From contig JAHYJN010000010.1 of NCBI GenBank assembly GCA_019428905.1, forward strand, positions 1-64,000: a stretch of DNA of 64,000 nucleotides. Reading direction: 5' to 3'. The stretch is from Candidatus Brevefilum sp. (lineage in GTDB: Bacteria; Chloroflexota; Anaerolineae; Anaerolineales; Anaerolineaceae). The notes below the pieces were generated by a model. That model searched no databases and was not told where the DNA came from. It saw only the letters and a program-made list of their open reading frames with translations. Both the position numbers and the translations under genes were made by a program. Positions within the stretch are counted from its first letter, which is position 1, and each line of letters starts with the position of its first letter. Positions 49,750 through 60,503 of the stretch are shown here, piece by piece.

Positions 49750-49999
49750 ATAGAAAGCATTTCAACGCAAGATTAGCAAGTAGAGGGCTGTGATCCACAG
49801 TCCTCTTCTTTGTATATCATAAAGTTTACAAGGGTGGAAATAACAGATTGGTTAATGCCTAATTTTGAAGAGAGTAGGCATGCTGTGCCCCTACTGCTGA
49901 TCAGATTTGAGAAGGATTTTGCTGTCTTGATTGAAATTTCGAGTAAAATCGGAAGTAGTGATTTATTCTGTTGGGAAATTGTTGGGAGGATTATTTATC

Positions 50000-52900
50000 A
50001 TGCATACAAAAATCAAGTATTTCTCCATCATACTTTTATTTGGGTTGGTGCTAAGCCTGCTACCCGCTTGCCAGCCAGAGCAAGTGCAAGAACCGGATAC
50101 GGATGTCCTGTATGTCAACCTGACTTGGCATCAGCATCAACCGCTGTATTATAAGGATGCAGATGGCGTTTATACACGGCCATGGGTGCGGGTGCATGCG
50201 ACAAAAGATTACCTCGATATGGCGGAAAAAGTTGCTGATTACGAAGACTTGCGGGTGACCTTTAATTTCACACCCTCTTTGATCCGACAGTTAAATGACC
50301 TTGCAAACGGGGCGAAAGACCTGTACTGGGTGCTGAGTGAGAAACCAGCTACGTCTTTGACTGAAGCTGATAAGCGTTTCATATTGGAACGTTTTTATGA
50401 TGTCAACTGGAATAACATCATCGCTAAATATCCACGCTACCAGGCTCTGCTGGATAAGCGAGGGGGTACGGATGCAGAAAGCCTACAAACAGCGCTTGAC
50501 ACGTTTACCAACCAGGATTTTTTAGATCTGCAGATTTGGTTTAACCTGGCTTGGTTTGACCCGGTCTACCTGGCTGAAGCGCCCTTGGTTGATTTGGTTA
50601 ATCAAGGTGAGGGCTTCTCAGAAGCTGATAAAGTCATCGTGTTTGATCAGGTTCTGGAGAAAGTCAGAAAAGTTTTGCCGTACCACAAGGAATTGCAAGA
50701 TGCCGGGCAAATTGAAGTTACGATCACACCTTATGCCCATCCCATTTTGCCTTTGGTCTACGACAACCAATTGGCTTTGATCGGTAACCCAAGTGCAGAG
50801 ATGCCCGAGCTGCGCTTTGCCTATCCTCAGGATGCAGTAACCCACCTGGCGTTGTGTGTGGACATGTACGAAGACACCTTTGGCCGGGAGGTGAGTGGGT
50901 TGTGGCCGGGTGAAGGTGCGGTCGCAGAAGAGATCATCCCCCTCGTGGCTGAGGCTGGTTTCACGTTTATGCAGACCGGCGAACCAGTGCTGGCAAAGTC
51001 CTTGGGGATAGAATCTTTTACGCGTGACTCCCAGGGCGTCGTCAGGGAAGGGGATGAGCTTTACCGTCCTTATTATGTGGAAGATGAGGCGGGGAACCAG
51101 GTCGCTATGTTCTTTAGAGACTGGACGCTTTCCGATAATATTGGTTTTGTCTACACGGGGATGAGCGGGGATGCAGGCGCGATTGACCTGGTCAGCCGGT
51201 TAGAAGCGATTCATGCCAATTTTGTTGAGAACCAGGTTGAAGGGCCCCATATTGTCAGCATTATCTTGGATGGGGAAAATGCTTGGGAGCATTATCCGAA
51301 TGATGGCAATGACTTTTTACACGCCCTTTACCAATTATTGACCGAAAGTGATGTCCTGCAGACAGTGACACCATCGGACTATTTAGCGATGTTCCCGGAG
51401 CAACGCTCCCTGGATTATTTATTCCCGGGTGCCTGGTTCAGCCCAAATTATGACACCTGGATTGGGGAAACCGAGGAAGCAATCGCATGGGACTACCTGG
51501 CCCGCACACGTGAATTCCTGGTGCCCTACGAAACAGGTCAAAAAGCTGCAGACCCGCAAGCCCTCGAACAGGCCTTTGATTTTATGTACCTTGCAGAGGG
51601 TTCGGACTGGTTCTGGTGGTTTGGTGATGACCAGGATTCCGGTCAGGATAGTTATTTTGATGAAGCCTTCCGGGCACTGCTAGCGGGCGTCTATGAGTCG
51701 TTGGGTGAAGCGGTTCCGCAATTTGTGCAAGTTCCAGTGATACAAGCCCAGGCGGTCAGCGCCACACGTCCTTTTAGCGGTATTTCGACGCCTACATTGG
51801 ATGGGGAAGATGACCCGGCTTGGGAAAGTGCCGCTTACTATGCTGTTGTGAGCCAAACCCCTGTGACGGGCTTTTCCTACACGTTGGATGATGAAAATAT
51901 CTACTTGCGGCTGGATGTGGACGGCTCGCTTGATGAAACAAAGGTTGGTTTTTATTTTGATGTCCCGGGCAATATCGGTGGAACGTCAGCGTTTGCCCAC
52001 CAGTCCGATGTGATGCTGGGAATTTTTGCGAACATCCTGGTGGAGTGGCGTGGTGGTGTTGTGACCAATGTGCTTGAAGCCTTGGATGGTGCGTGGCGCA
52101 TGGTCAAGGCCGGCGCTGGGCCAGCTGTGATTGGTGAGGATTTAATTGAATTTTCACTGCCACTTTCTATGCTTGGAGAGATCTCAGCAGGTGACCCGAT
52201 AAGGTTGGTAATGGTTATCGATCCTGAGGGCGAAGTGCAGCCGCAGGGCGGACCAGCCCAGGTGATCGTCCCTGACACGGGAGAGGTCACCGTGATCCTG
52301 CAGGTTGATGATCCTGTCGGTGATGATTATGGTCCTGGCACCTATACGTACCCAGAAGATGCCGTGTTCAAAGAATCGGTGTACGATGCCGCCTCATTTG
52401 AGGTGGGTTATGACCACGAGAACCTGGTTTTGACCTTTAGGTTTGAGGCAGAGATTGAAAATCCCTGGGGTTCACCGATCGGGCTTTCCCTGCAGACGAT
52501 GGATGTGTACATCGACAAGGACCCGGGCCAAGGGTCAGGCGCCAGGCTGTTGCTGCCTGGTAGAAACGCAGCTTTGATGGCAGGGTATGGTTGGGAATAT
52601 GTGGTTTGGGTTGAAGGCTGGAATTCACAGGTATTGCAAGCAAATCCTGACACCCTGATACCTACACCCTACTCAGAGGCGACCAGCGCCATGCGGATCA
52701 TGGTTGATCCCGCCCAAAATGCTGTGGTCATCCGGGTACCCCTGAGCTTTTTGGGCGAAGGGAACCCTGAGGATTGGGCTTATGCTGCGGTTGTTTTAGG
52801 CCAAGAAGGATACCCCTCTGAAGGTGTGTGGCGTGTGCGTGATGTTGAACCGAATGCCGCCCAATGGCGGTTTGGTGGTGCACCAGCTAACAGCAGAAAT

Positions 52901-53044
52901 CATACTCGGATCATTGACTTGATCTTGCCTGTTGATGGTGATTATGACCAAGCGGCCGTATTATCCGATTTTCTGGTCAGCCAGGCCCCGATTGATTCCC
53001 TTGGGCCGGATGATTTTGCCCAAATTCCAATGTTGGAACCTTAA
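50000..53044 (+). CDS. GH57-family extracellular lipoprotein with C-terminal glucodextranase-like domains
   Basis: Lipobox LLPACQP; LTWHQHQPLYYKD, GLWPGEGAVAEEI; C-terminal DOMON/glucodextranase-like repeats; start ATG 50000. Confidence 0.85.
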   Translation: MHTKIKYFSIILLFGLVLSLLPACQPEQVQEPDTDVLYVNLTWHQHQPLYYKDADGVYTRPWVRVHATKDYLDMAEKVADYEDLRVTFNFTPSLIRQLNDLANGAKDLYWVLSEKPATSLTEADKRFILERFYDVNWNNIIAKYPRYQALLDKRGGTDAESLQTALDTFTNQDFLDLQIWFNLAWFDPVYLAEAPLVDLVNQGEGFSEADKVIVFDQVLEKVRKVLPYHKELQDAGQIEVTITPYAHPILPLVYDNQLALIGNPSAEMPELRFAYPQDAVTHLALCVDMYEDTFGREVSGLWPGEGAVAEEIIPLVAEAGFTFMQTGEPVLAKSLGIESFTRDSQGVVREGDELYRPYYVEDEAGNQVAMFFRDWTLSDNIGFVYTGMSGDAGAIDLVSRLEAIHANFVENQVEGPHIVSIILDGENAWEHYPNDGNDFLHALYQLLTESDVLQTVTPSDYLAMFPEQRSLDYLFPGAWFSPNYDTWIGETEEAIAWDYLARTREFLVPYETGQKAADPQALEQAFDFMYLAEGSDWFWWFGDDQDSGQDSYFDEAFRALLAGVYESLGEAVPQFVQVPVIQAQAVSATRPFSGISTPTLDGEDDPAWESAAYYAVVSQTPVTGFSYTLDDENIYLRLDVDGSLDETKVGFYFDVPGNIGGTSAFAHQSDVMLGIFANILVEWRGGVVTNVLEALDGAWRMVKAGAGPAVIGEDLIEFSLPLSMLGEISAGDPIRLVMVIDPEGEVQPQGGPAQVIVPDTGEVTVILQVDDPVGDDYGPGTYTYPEDAVFKESVYDAASFEVGYDHENLVLTFRFEAEIENPWGSPIGLSLQTMDVYIDKDPGQGSGARLLLPGRNAALMAGYGWEYVVWVEGWNSQVLQANPDTLIPTPYSEATSAMRIMVDPAQNAVVIRVPLSFLGEGNPEDWAYAAVVLGQEGYPSEGVWRVRDVEPNAAQWRFGGAPANSRNHTRIIDLILPVDGDYDQAAVLSDFLVSQAPIDSLGPDDFAQIPMLEP

Positions 53045-53117
53045 GGAATTTGGTTACCTATCAGGATTTCATACAGGGTATTGATCCAACGATTGAATTG
53101 AAAAGGCTGGTTTTATG

Positions 53118-54842
53118 ATGGCAGACATCATTGTTGAACACAAGATGCGCGATACCGTAGAAGTGATCATGTCTGATGGCACAGTTCTGAGCGGACCAAG
53201 GCACGCGTCGGTTGGTGAGTTCATGCGGAAATACCAGGACCCACACAAGCCGCTCATCGTGGGCGCAATTGTGAATAATGACTTACGTGAATTGACCTTC
53301 CCGATTTCTGCAGACGCGAGAGTCACCCCGTTAGATATGACCGATTCAGATGGCGCTAGGATCTACCGGCGGTCTTTGACCTTTTTGTTGGAAGTCGCCT
53401 TTCTAGAGTTGTTTCCTGAATGGACCTTGACCGTGGATCACTCTGTTTCCTCTGGCGCTTACTACTGCCATGTGCCCGAGCAAGAGCCTTTCAGTAAAGA
53501 CCATCTTGTCGCACTTGAAAATCGAATGCGGGAACTGGTTGAGGAGAATTCGCCGTTACTCAAGGAAAAGGTTTCTTTAGAGGATGCGAAAGCATTTTTT
53601 CGTAAGCATCGCCAGGATGATAAGCTGCGCTTGTTGAACTATCGTATTGGAAATGACCTGGTATTGTATACGCTGCACGGGAAACAAGATTATCATCACG
53701 GCTACATGGTGCCATCGACTGGTTACCTGAAATGGTTTGACCTGCAGCTGGTTGACCTAGGATTTGTGATCCGCTTTCCTCGTCGCCATGCACCTGACCA
53801 ACTGCTGCCTATGACAAGTTATCCGCAGCTGCTGGCAGCTTTTCGCCAGTATGGTGGGTGGTTAGAAACCTTGGGAATCCAAAGTGTAGGCGCATTGAAT
53901 GATGCCATCAGAGAGGGTCGGATCAGTGAGGTGATCTTGGTCTCCGAAGCCCTGCATACACAGCAGATCTCACGCATCGCTAATGATATCCGCAAAAGCA
54001 AAGAGGAGGTCCGGGTAATTCTGATTGCTGGACCGAGTTCTTCCGGGAAGACCACCTTTTCCAAGCGCCTGATGATCCAGTTACTCACAGAGGGCATTTC
54101 TCCATTTGCGCTGGAAATGGATCACTACTTTGTAGACCGCGCGGATACCCCCCTGGACGATGAGGGTAATTTAGATTTTGAACACCTTGATGCTGTCAAC
54201 CGGGCGCTGTTAAACGATCATGTGACACGTTTGATCGCCGGTGAAAAGGTTCAATTACGGCATTACAACTTCAAAACTGGGATCAACGAACCAGGGGAAT
54301 ACGTACAGTTGGTGCCGGGGCAAATGGTCATCCTGGAGGGGATTCACGGCTTGAATCCCAAGCTGCTGGAGGATTTCCCGCCGGAGAGAACTTATCGGAT
54401 CTATGTGTCTTGCTTGACGCAATTGAACCTGGACCGACATAACCGAATATCTACGACCGACACGCGTGAACTGCGACGGATTTTACGCGATGCCCGGGAT
54501 CGAGGCTATAGCGCCCAGCAAACGATCGGCCATTGGGAGATGGTCAGACGGGGTGAGAAGCACCACATCTTCCCTTATCAGGAAAATGCAGATGTTATGT
54601 TCAACTCAGCCCTGGCCTATGAGCTGACAGCCTTAAAACCCCTGGTTGAGCCTTTGCTGAGGCAGGTACCTTACGGCTCGAAGGAATACATTGAAGCAAA
54701 GCGGTTGCTAAAGTTTTTACAGTGGTTCTTGCCAATCGAACAAAACCTGATCCCAGACGATTCAATTTTAAGAGAATTTATTGGTGATTCGATCTTAACA
54801 GAATTCAGGGTTTGGCAGCACACTCATTTACTAGATTATTAA
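53118..54842 (+). CDS. Uridine kinase-like nucleoside kinase with TGS/ThrRS-editing-like N-terminus
   Basis: VILIAGPSSSGKTTFSKRL, ALEMDHYFVDR, VILEGIHGLNP; N-term resembles TGS plus ThrRS second additional domain. Confidence 0.88.
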   Translation: MADIIVEHKMRDTVEVIMSDGTVLSGPRHASVGEFMRKYQDPHKPLIVGAIVNNDLRELTFPISADARVTPLDMTDSDGARIYRRSLTFLLEVAFLELFPEWTLTVDHSVSSGAYYCHVPEQEPFSKDHLVALENRMRELVEENSPLLKEKVSLEDAKAFFRKHRQDDKLRLLNYRIGNDLVLYTLHGKQDYHHGYMVPSTGYLKWFDLQLVDLGFVIRFPRRHAPDQLLPMTSYPQLLAAFRQYGGWLETLGIQSVGALNDAIREGRISEVILVSEALHTQQISRIANDIRKSKEEVRVILIAGPSSSGKTTFSKRLMIQLLTEGISPFALEMDHYFVDRADTPLDDEGNLDFEHLDAVNRALLNDHVTRLIAGEKVQLRHYNFKTGINEPGEYVQLVPGQMVILEGIHGLNPKLLEDFPPERTYRIYVSCLTQLNLDRHNRISTTDTRELRRILRDARDRGYSAQQTIGHWEMVRRGEKHHIFPYQENADVMFNSALAYELTALKPLVEPLLRQVPYGSKEYIEAKRLLKFLQWFLPIEQNLIPDDSILREFIGDSILTEFRVWQHTHLLDY

Positions 54843-54849
54843 TTTTTAA

Positions 54850-54921
54850 GGTAACTGCGCAGGTAGCCCTACTGCTGAAAGGTGGGGGGGTGCCCAATTC
54901 CCTGGCATGGTGAGTAGTTAC
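54850..54921. repeat. Dispersed palindromic intergenic repeat, copy C
   Basis: GGTAACTGCGCAGGTAGCCCTACTGCTGAA ... GCATGGTGAGTAGTTAC. Confidence 0.65.
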
Positions 54922-54934
54922 TTTACAAGAAACG

Positions 54935-54972
54935 AAACAGCGTGTGAGATGGTTTCCCACACGCTGTTTTTA
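54935..54972. terminator. Bidirectional terminator
   Basis: AAACAGCGTGTG-n11-CACACGCTGTTTTT. Confidence 0.85.
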
Positions 54973-54991
54973 GATTAAGCTAAATTTAGCG

Positions 54992-56209
54992 CTAAAGGTT
55001 GTTTTTGATGACCTCAGCCAAGCGTTTGATCCCCTCATCGATCAAATCAGGCTTCATGCAAGAAAAATTTAACCGCATCGTGTTGTGGCCGCCGCCCAAG
55101 GGATGGAATGAATTACCCGGGACAAAGGCGACCTTTTGCTCAACCGCTGATTTGAAGATGGTTTGCGTATCGAGGCTTTCAGGCGTCGTTACCCACAGGA
55201 AAAGGCCGCCTTTTGGACGGGTCCAATTGACGCCTTCTGGCATGTAGTCTTCAAGCGCTTTGAGCATCACATCGCGGCGCTCTTTATAGGTCTCGCGGAT
55301 GGTCTGGATGTGGGTTTTCATCCACGGCCCGTTGGCAACCTCGTAGGCCAGGTACTGGTTAAAAGTTGAGGTGTTTAAGTCGCAACCCTGTTTTGCCTGG
55401 ACCAATTTTTTGATCACATCGGTTGGCGCAACCACCCAAGCCAGGCGTAAGCCGGGCGCTAGGATCTTTGAGAACGTGCTGGTATAGATCACATTCCCGC
55501 TGTAGATAGGCACTTCTTTGGCCCGGATTTCATCGTCCAACACCACGACTGGGGGGATATGCTCGCCTTCATAACGAAGTTGACCATAGGGGTCATCCTC
55601 AACGATGGGCACCCCATAGGCATTGGCCATTTCGACCAGCTGCATGCGGCGTTCGCGCGATAGGGTGACCCCGGTTGGGTTCTGGAAGTTCGGGAGAACA
55701 TAAATAAACTTCAAACCGGTGCGCAAGCGTGATTCGAGCCTATCTGTTTGCATGCCGTCCTCATCAAAGGGGATGGTGACATACTTCACCCCATAGGCGT
55801 TCCAAGCTTGAAGGGCACCAAGGTAGGTTGGTGATTCAACCAGCACCCGATCACCGCGATTGATGAAGATTCGCCCGAGCAGGTCAAGGGCTTGCTGCGA
55901 ACCAGTGGTGATTAACACATTATCCGCAGAGATCTGGATGCCATATTTCGTGGCATTGTGAGCGATCATCTCACGCAAGGGTTGATAACCTTCGGTCGTA
56001 CCGTACTGCAAAGCACGTTCCCCCATTTCTGTCAGCACAACTTCTGCTGCTTCTTTGAAGCGTTGTATGGGGAAAAGATCAGGTGCTGGAAGACCTCCGG
56101 CAAAGGAAATCACATCAGGGAGTGAGGTGAGCTTAAGCAGCTCCCTGATGGCTGAACTGCCAATACTGTCTGTCCTTAGAGCAAATCTATCGTCCCATAA
56201 TGTATGCAT
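54992..56209 (-). CDS. PLP-dependent aminotransferase (MocR/2-aminoadipate type, class I/II)
   Basis: VISFAGGLPAPDLFPI, ITTGSQQALDLLGRIF, VYTSTFSKILAPGLRLAW-like GNVIYTSTFSKILAPGLRLAWVVAP. Confidence 0.9.
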   Translation of the reverse strand: MHTLWDDRFALRTDSIGSSAIRELLKLTSLPDVISFAGGLPAPDLFPIQRFKEAAEVVLTEMGERALQYGTTEGYQPLREMIAHNATKYGIQISADNVLITTGSQQALDLLGRIFINRGDRVLVESPTYLGALQAWNAYGVKYVTIPFDEDGMQTDRLESRLRTGLKFIYVLPNFQNPTGVTLSRERRMQLVEMANAYGVPIVEDDPYGQLRYEGEHIPPVVVLDDEIRAKEVPIYSGNVIYTSTFSKILAPGLRLAWVVAPTDVIKKLVQAKQGCDLNTSTFNQYLAYEVANGPWMKTHIQTIRETYKERRDVMLKALEDYMPEGVNWTRPKGGLFLWVTTPESLDTQTIFKSAVEQKVAFVPGNSFHPLGGGHNTMRLNFSCMKPDLIDEGIKRLAEVIKNNL

Positions 56210-56223
56210 AGGTTTTTCTCTCC

Positions 56224-59200
56224 TTATTTTGGAAATCGACTGATGACAGTTGCCCGGGCAGGTAAGGTGACCCGGTCGCCTGTTTGAAGTTCTGCCGGTG
56301 CTTTACCGGCTTTTGCTGGTGAGCTTTGATAGATCAGGATAGGGGTTTCTGGATCGCTATATTTCTTCGAGATGACTGCCTGGCCTGTTAGGAAGCCTTC
56401 GGTATCGATGGCACAACTGGTGACAGTGCCAATCACTTTACCACGGTCATCCATTACAGGGTCACCAAGGTGTGCCATGCGGGTCCGCTTTTCGATAAAG
56501 CGGAAGCGGACCACGATTTCTTCCTGTTGAGCTTCTTTATCCAGGAAGGCTTGGCGGCCGATGAACCAGGGTTTGTAGCGCTTGACAAAGGATGCAAAGC
56601 CAGCTTCACCTACGCCAAGATTTAGCTCTCCGCCCATTTCATGCCCGTAAAGCGGCAGTCCTGCCTCCGTGCGCAGCGAGTCGCGCGCGGCTAACCCGCA
56701 GGGTTTAATCCCATAGGATTCGCCTGCGTTGAGCAATTTATGCCACAGCTCAATGGTGTGTTCAGGATGCACAAATAGCTCAAAGCCCATGCGTTCACCG
56801 GTATAACCCGTGCGAGAGATCACCATGGGGATGCCGTCCAGGGTCGCTTCGCATAGTTGTGCCCATGCGAGACCTAAAATGGCTTCTCGGTCGACCAGCG
56901 AGCAGGGTAATGAAAGCAGGATATCACGGGATTTAGGCCCCTGCAACGCGATATCGACCAGCATATCATCGCCAGCTTGTGAGTCACGCAGGTTGCGCAA
57001 GACCACATTACGGCCAAAGGCAACCGCCCAGGGTCTCTTGTGGTCAACGAGCACTTCCCCTTTGCGAACAGCATTCAACCAGGCCCAATCCTTGTCATCG
57101 TTGGAGGCATTCACAACCGCCAGGAATTTTTCTTGGCCACGTCGATAGACCAGCAAGTCGTCAATCACATTGGCATCTGGGTCTAAGAAGTGGGTGTAGC
57201 ATGATTGGCCAATCTCCAAGCTGCTGATATCGTTGGCGCACACACTGTCCAGGAACAAGCCGGCATCCGGGCCTTCTGCCTGATAAACGCCCATGTGAGT
57301 GACATCAAACAAACCGGCTGCCTGGCGGACGGCCAGGTGTTCTTCCAAGACGGAGGAGTACCACACTGGCATATCCCACCCGCCAAAGGGCACCATCTTT
57401 GCACCCATCTCGATGTGGGTGCCATGCAAAGGCGTCTGACGAAGTTGATCGGATTGCGGCTCATCCCACACAAACAGGGGGCGTGCTTCTGCTTTACCAT
57501 CATCCTGATCCAGACCAATATAGTAGGGTTTTTGCAGGCTAACAGGATCGGTTTTGGGTGCATCAGGATTTCCTGGTGGCATATCTTCGATCCGGATGGG
57601 GCCGGGAACTTTCATTGCCAGGTCGGGATCGAATTTGATGTAACCATCAGAGAGGTTTCGCAGCCAGGCACTGGCCAAACCTGCTTGGTTGCCCGGAACT
57701 GATAGGATAAATGTAACAGGATCTTCGCATTTGATCACACCCTGAACGGTCATTTGGCTGGTGTGAATGCGGGTGGTTTGGCTTTCACCGACGCCCAAAG
57801 CTTCGATGTCGCTGGATAAAGTGTAGGCTAGGAATAAGCGAACCTCGTCCCCGGTGAGTTTGTAATTGGCCCAGTCAACGTCAAGATTGTCATCCATGCT
57901 AAAAAAGTGCGGATAGCCATGGTGTTTTTTGATGTCAACCAGGGGTTCAGCTTTTTCTGCTAATGCACTAACCCGACGTTTAACATCCTCAAGAATCCCA
58001 AAACCGACCTTGGCCCGACGTTGTGGGGTTTTACGGCCGGGTAAGTTGTAGGGTGTGGTACCCGCAAATAAATCAGCGATGATGTCGGCAATTTCTCGAA
58101 ATTCAGTTTCGCCTAAACCCCGTTGTGTCAACCAGGGTGAGCCAAAACGGACACCCGTGGCGGAGAAGGTTGAGCGGTCACCCGGTATGGTATTACTGTT
58201 GGCCACTATCCCTGCAATGTCAAGGAGGCGTGCGCCCATATCGCCCGATAAATAAGCGCCATCCTGTGCTTTAACCGATTTACAGTCCAAAAGAACGATA
58301 TGTGTATTGGTGCCTTTGTGTGGAACACGCAATCCTCGTTCTTGCAGCTGTTCAGCAAAAGCAACTGCGTTTTTGAGAATTTGGGCTTGAAGCTTTTGGA
58401 ATGCTTCCGTTTGCGCAAGTTTGAAGGTGAGCGCCAGGGATGCGATGGTATTGACATGCGGTCCGCCTTGCTCTCCGGGAAAGATCCCTTTGTCAATCTT
58501 TTTGGCAAAGCTTGGATTGTCCGTGATGATGCAGGCACCGCGTGGTCCCAGTAAAGTTTTGTGGGTGGTGAAGGTGATGATATGGGCAAATCCGACAGGG
58601 GAGGGGATGACACCTGCAGCGATCAGGCCTGCAATGTGAGAGACATCCGCCAATAGGATCGCACCGACACGATCGGCAATTTCTCGGAACTTTTGCCAAT
58701 CGGGCACGAAGGGGTAGCTGGAGTAGCCGGCAATGATGATTTTTGGCTTGACATCCAGTGCTTTCTCCAGGATTGTGTCATAGTTCAGCCGTTCTGTAAC
58801 AGGGTCGACAGAATAGTGCTGGGCATTAAAAATCATCCCTGAGCGGTTAACGGATGACCCATGGGTGAGATGCCCACCGTGCAGCAGGCTCATGCCAAGG
58901 ATGGTGTCGCCTGGTGTCAGGAAGGCTGAATAAACAGCATTATTGGCCGGTGCACCAGACAGGGGCTGGACATTGACGAACAGGTCGTCAGCTGTCAGAT
59001 TGTTGGCAGCAAAGGTTTCGGCGCAGCGCCGCCTGGCTAAAGCTTCAACCACGTCGACATATTCCACACCTTTATAGAAGCGGGGGTTGCTGTATCGGCG
59101 ATAGGTGCCCAGCATTTGTGTGTAATCCAGGATTTCTTCCTCGGAATAGCCTTGTGTTTCTGGACGTGGATAGCCTTCGGCATAAATGTTAGTGAAGGTA

Positions 59201-59352
59201 GATCCCAAGGATTCCCTAACGGCTGCAGGTGAAGCGCTTTCGCTGGGAATCATGATTAAACGGCGAACTTGCCGTTCATCTTCAAGCCTTAATAATTCAA
59301 AAAGCCCTGGGTCAATTGATTCCAGGTCTTTTTTGTGTTGAAATTTATACAT
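56224..59352 (-). CDS. Fusion: serine hydroxymethyltransferase - aminomethyltransferase (GlyA-GcvT)
   Basis: [58 protein letters not shown]...GLFDVTHMG...[21 protein letters not shown]; one continuous frame of 1042 aa. Confidence 0.92.
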   Translation of the reverse strand: MYKFQHKKDLESIDPGLFELLRLEDERQVRRLIMIPSESASPAAVRESLGSTFTNIYAEGYPRPETQGYSEEEILDYTQMLGTYRRYSNPRFYKGVEYVDVVEALARRRCAETFAANNLTADDLFVNVQPLSGAPANNAVYSAFLTPGDTILGMSLLHGGHLTHGSSVNRSGMIFNAQHYSVDPVTERLNYDTILEKALDVKPKIIIAGYSSYPFVPDWQKFREIADRVGAILLADVSHIAGLIAAGVIPSPVGFAHIITFTTHKTLLGPRGACIITDNPSFAKKIDKGIFPGEQGGPHVNTIASLALTFKLAQTEAFQKLQAQILKNAVAFAEQLQERGLRVPHKGTNTHIVLLDCKSVKAQDGAYLSGDMGARLLDIAGIVANSNTIPGDRSTFSATGVRFGSPWLTQRGLGETEFREIADIIADLFAGTTPYNLPGRKTPQRRAKVGFGILEDVKRRVSALAEKAEPLVDIKKHHGYPHFFSMDDNLDVDWANYKLTGDEVRLFLAYTLSSDIEALGVGESQTTRIHTSQMTVQGVIKCEDPVTFILSVPGNQAGLASAWLRNLSDGYIKFDPDLAMKVPGPIRIEDMPPGNPDAPKTDPVSLQKPYYIGLDQDDGKAEARPLFVWDEPQSDQLRQTPLHGTHIEMGAKMVPFGGWDMPVWYSSVLEEHLAVRQAAGLFDVTHMGVYQAEGPDAGLFLDSVCANDISSLEIGQSCYTHFLDPDANVIDDLLVYRRGQEKFLAVVNASNDDKDWAWLNAVRKGEVLVDHKRPWAVAFGRNVVLRNLRDSQAGDDMLVDIALQGPKSRDILLSLPCSLVDREAILGLAWAQLCEATLDGIPMVISRTGYTGERMGFELFVHPEHTIELWHKLLNAGESYGIKPCGLAARDSLRTEAGLPLYGHEMGGELNLGVGEAGFASFVKRYKPWFIGRQAFLDKEAQQEEIVVRFRFIEKRTRMAHLGDPVMDDRGKVIGTVTSCAIDTEGFLTGQAVISKKYSDPETPILIYQSSPAKAGKAPAELQTGDRVTLPARATVISRFPK

Positions 59353-59452
59353 AAAATAACTCCTTTTGTGTGAGGATATATTTAGCTGTTGCTCATCCCT
59401 TTAATTTTACTTCCATTCCAGCGGGTATGCTGGTCAATCGAAGGTAGGTTGA

Positions 59453-60331
59453 TCAATTTACCTTTTTGTCCAACCAATGAATCATTTTGCTGATGACTTG
59501 TTCTGAACCGAAGTCGTTATGCAGCTCATGATAACCCTCGTTCCACAGCACAAATTCAACCGGGTCGCCGGCTTTTTCTGCAAATTCTTTGGAAGCGATT
59601 GAGGACGTGATTTGGTCTGCTGCGCCATGTATCAATAATAAGGGTTTTTCCCATGTATTCGCCTTTTCCAATGCCATCCGGCCGCTTTCAAGTATGTCCA
59701 AACCCATGCGGGCAGTGATGTAATCGTGGTTATATACATCATCGCGATAGGCTTTTACAACGGTTGCGTTACGAGAAAGCGCATCGGTTTTCAAACCGGT
59801 TTTCAGTGTGAAACCTGGTGCCACATTGGCCATAAATTTCGCCAAAGCGACTTTGACACTGGGTGGCGGTTCAGTTGTTTTTATCCACGGGCTGGTCACA
59901 ATCGCCCCGAGAAATTCCGAATTTTTTTGCAGACCAAAATTGAGCACCAGAATACCACCCAAACTGTGCCCATAGATAAATTTTGGCAGGCTGTTCCCCA
60001 GATGTTTAGAGGATTCATCCAGAAATAAGCGGATATCATCCATCAGGTAAGACAGCCCTGGCGTATGTCCACGGGGACCTTCTGATAGACCATGGCCACG
60101 CAGGTCAAAACTTGCCAGGTGGTAGCCGGCTTTTGCCAGGGCTTTGCCAATGTGATCATAACGGCCAGAGTGTTCACCAAGCCCGTGGACCAGGTGTACG
60201 GTGCCTTTCGGTTGTGATGAGGGTGAGATCCAGGCTCTACCAAACAGGGATAAGCCGTCTTTGGAGGTGAAAGTGAAACTGGTTGGGTTCATTGATAGGT
60301 TAAGATCCTTTTCTTTTTCGTCATAGAACAA
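59453..60331 (-). CDS. Alpha/beta hydrolase (monoacylglycerol lipase/lysophospholipase-like)
   Basis: VHLVHGLGEHSGRYDHIG, SFDLRGHGLSEGPRG, IYGHSLGGILVL. Confidence 0.9.
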   Translation of the reverse strand: MFYDEKEKDLNLSMNPTSFTFTSKDGLSLFGRAWISPSSQPKGTVHLVHGLGEHSGRYDHIGKALAKAGYHLASFDLRGHGLSEGPRGHTPGLSYLMDDIRLFLDESSKHLGNSLPKFIYGHSLGGILVLNFGLQKNSEFLGAIVTSPWIKTTEPPPSVKVALAKFMANVAPGFTLKTGLKTDALSRNATVVKAYRDDVYNHDYITARMGLDILESGRMALEKANTWEKPLLLIHGAADQITSSIASKEFAEKAGDPVEFVLWNEGYHELHNDFGSEQVISKMIHWLDKKVN

Positions 60332-60340
60332 TAATTTTCA

Positions 60341-60395
60341 GATAACTACTCGGTCAGCCCTGGTGCTCTATTCTCTTGCACGGTGAGTCGTTAAA
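60341..60395. repeat. Dispersed palindromic intergenic repeat, copy D (short)
   Basis: GATAACTACTCGGTCAGCCCTGGTGCT ... TTGCACGGTGAGTCGTTA. Confidence 0.55.
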
Positions 60396-60459
60396 TTTTG
60401 AACTTGATATGGTTGATTATACTTTGCTTGTATCCCTGTTTATGGCGTAAAATGACATA

Positions 60460-60475
60460 TGTGATTTTAATCACC
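60460..60475. promoter_or_regulatory. CRP/FNR-like palindrome
   Basis: TGTGA-ttttaa-TCACC, about 30 nt upstream of the comB-like start. Confidence 0.4.
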
Positions 60476-60503
60476 CCTGAAAGCGATAGGTGACATACGA
60501 TTA

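Noticed and set aside
49830-49910. Possible fifth copy of the dispersed palindromic repeat (gtaggcatgctgtgcccctactgctgatc)
   Set aside because: Lacks the GTAACTRCTC/GAGTNGTTAC arms; similarity only to the short inner motif.
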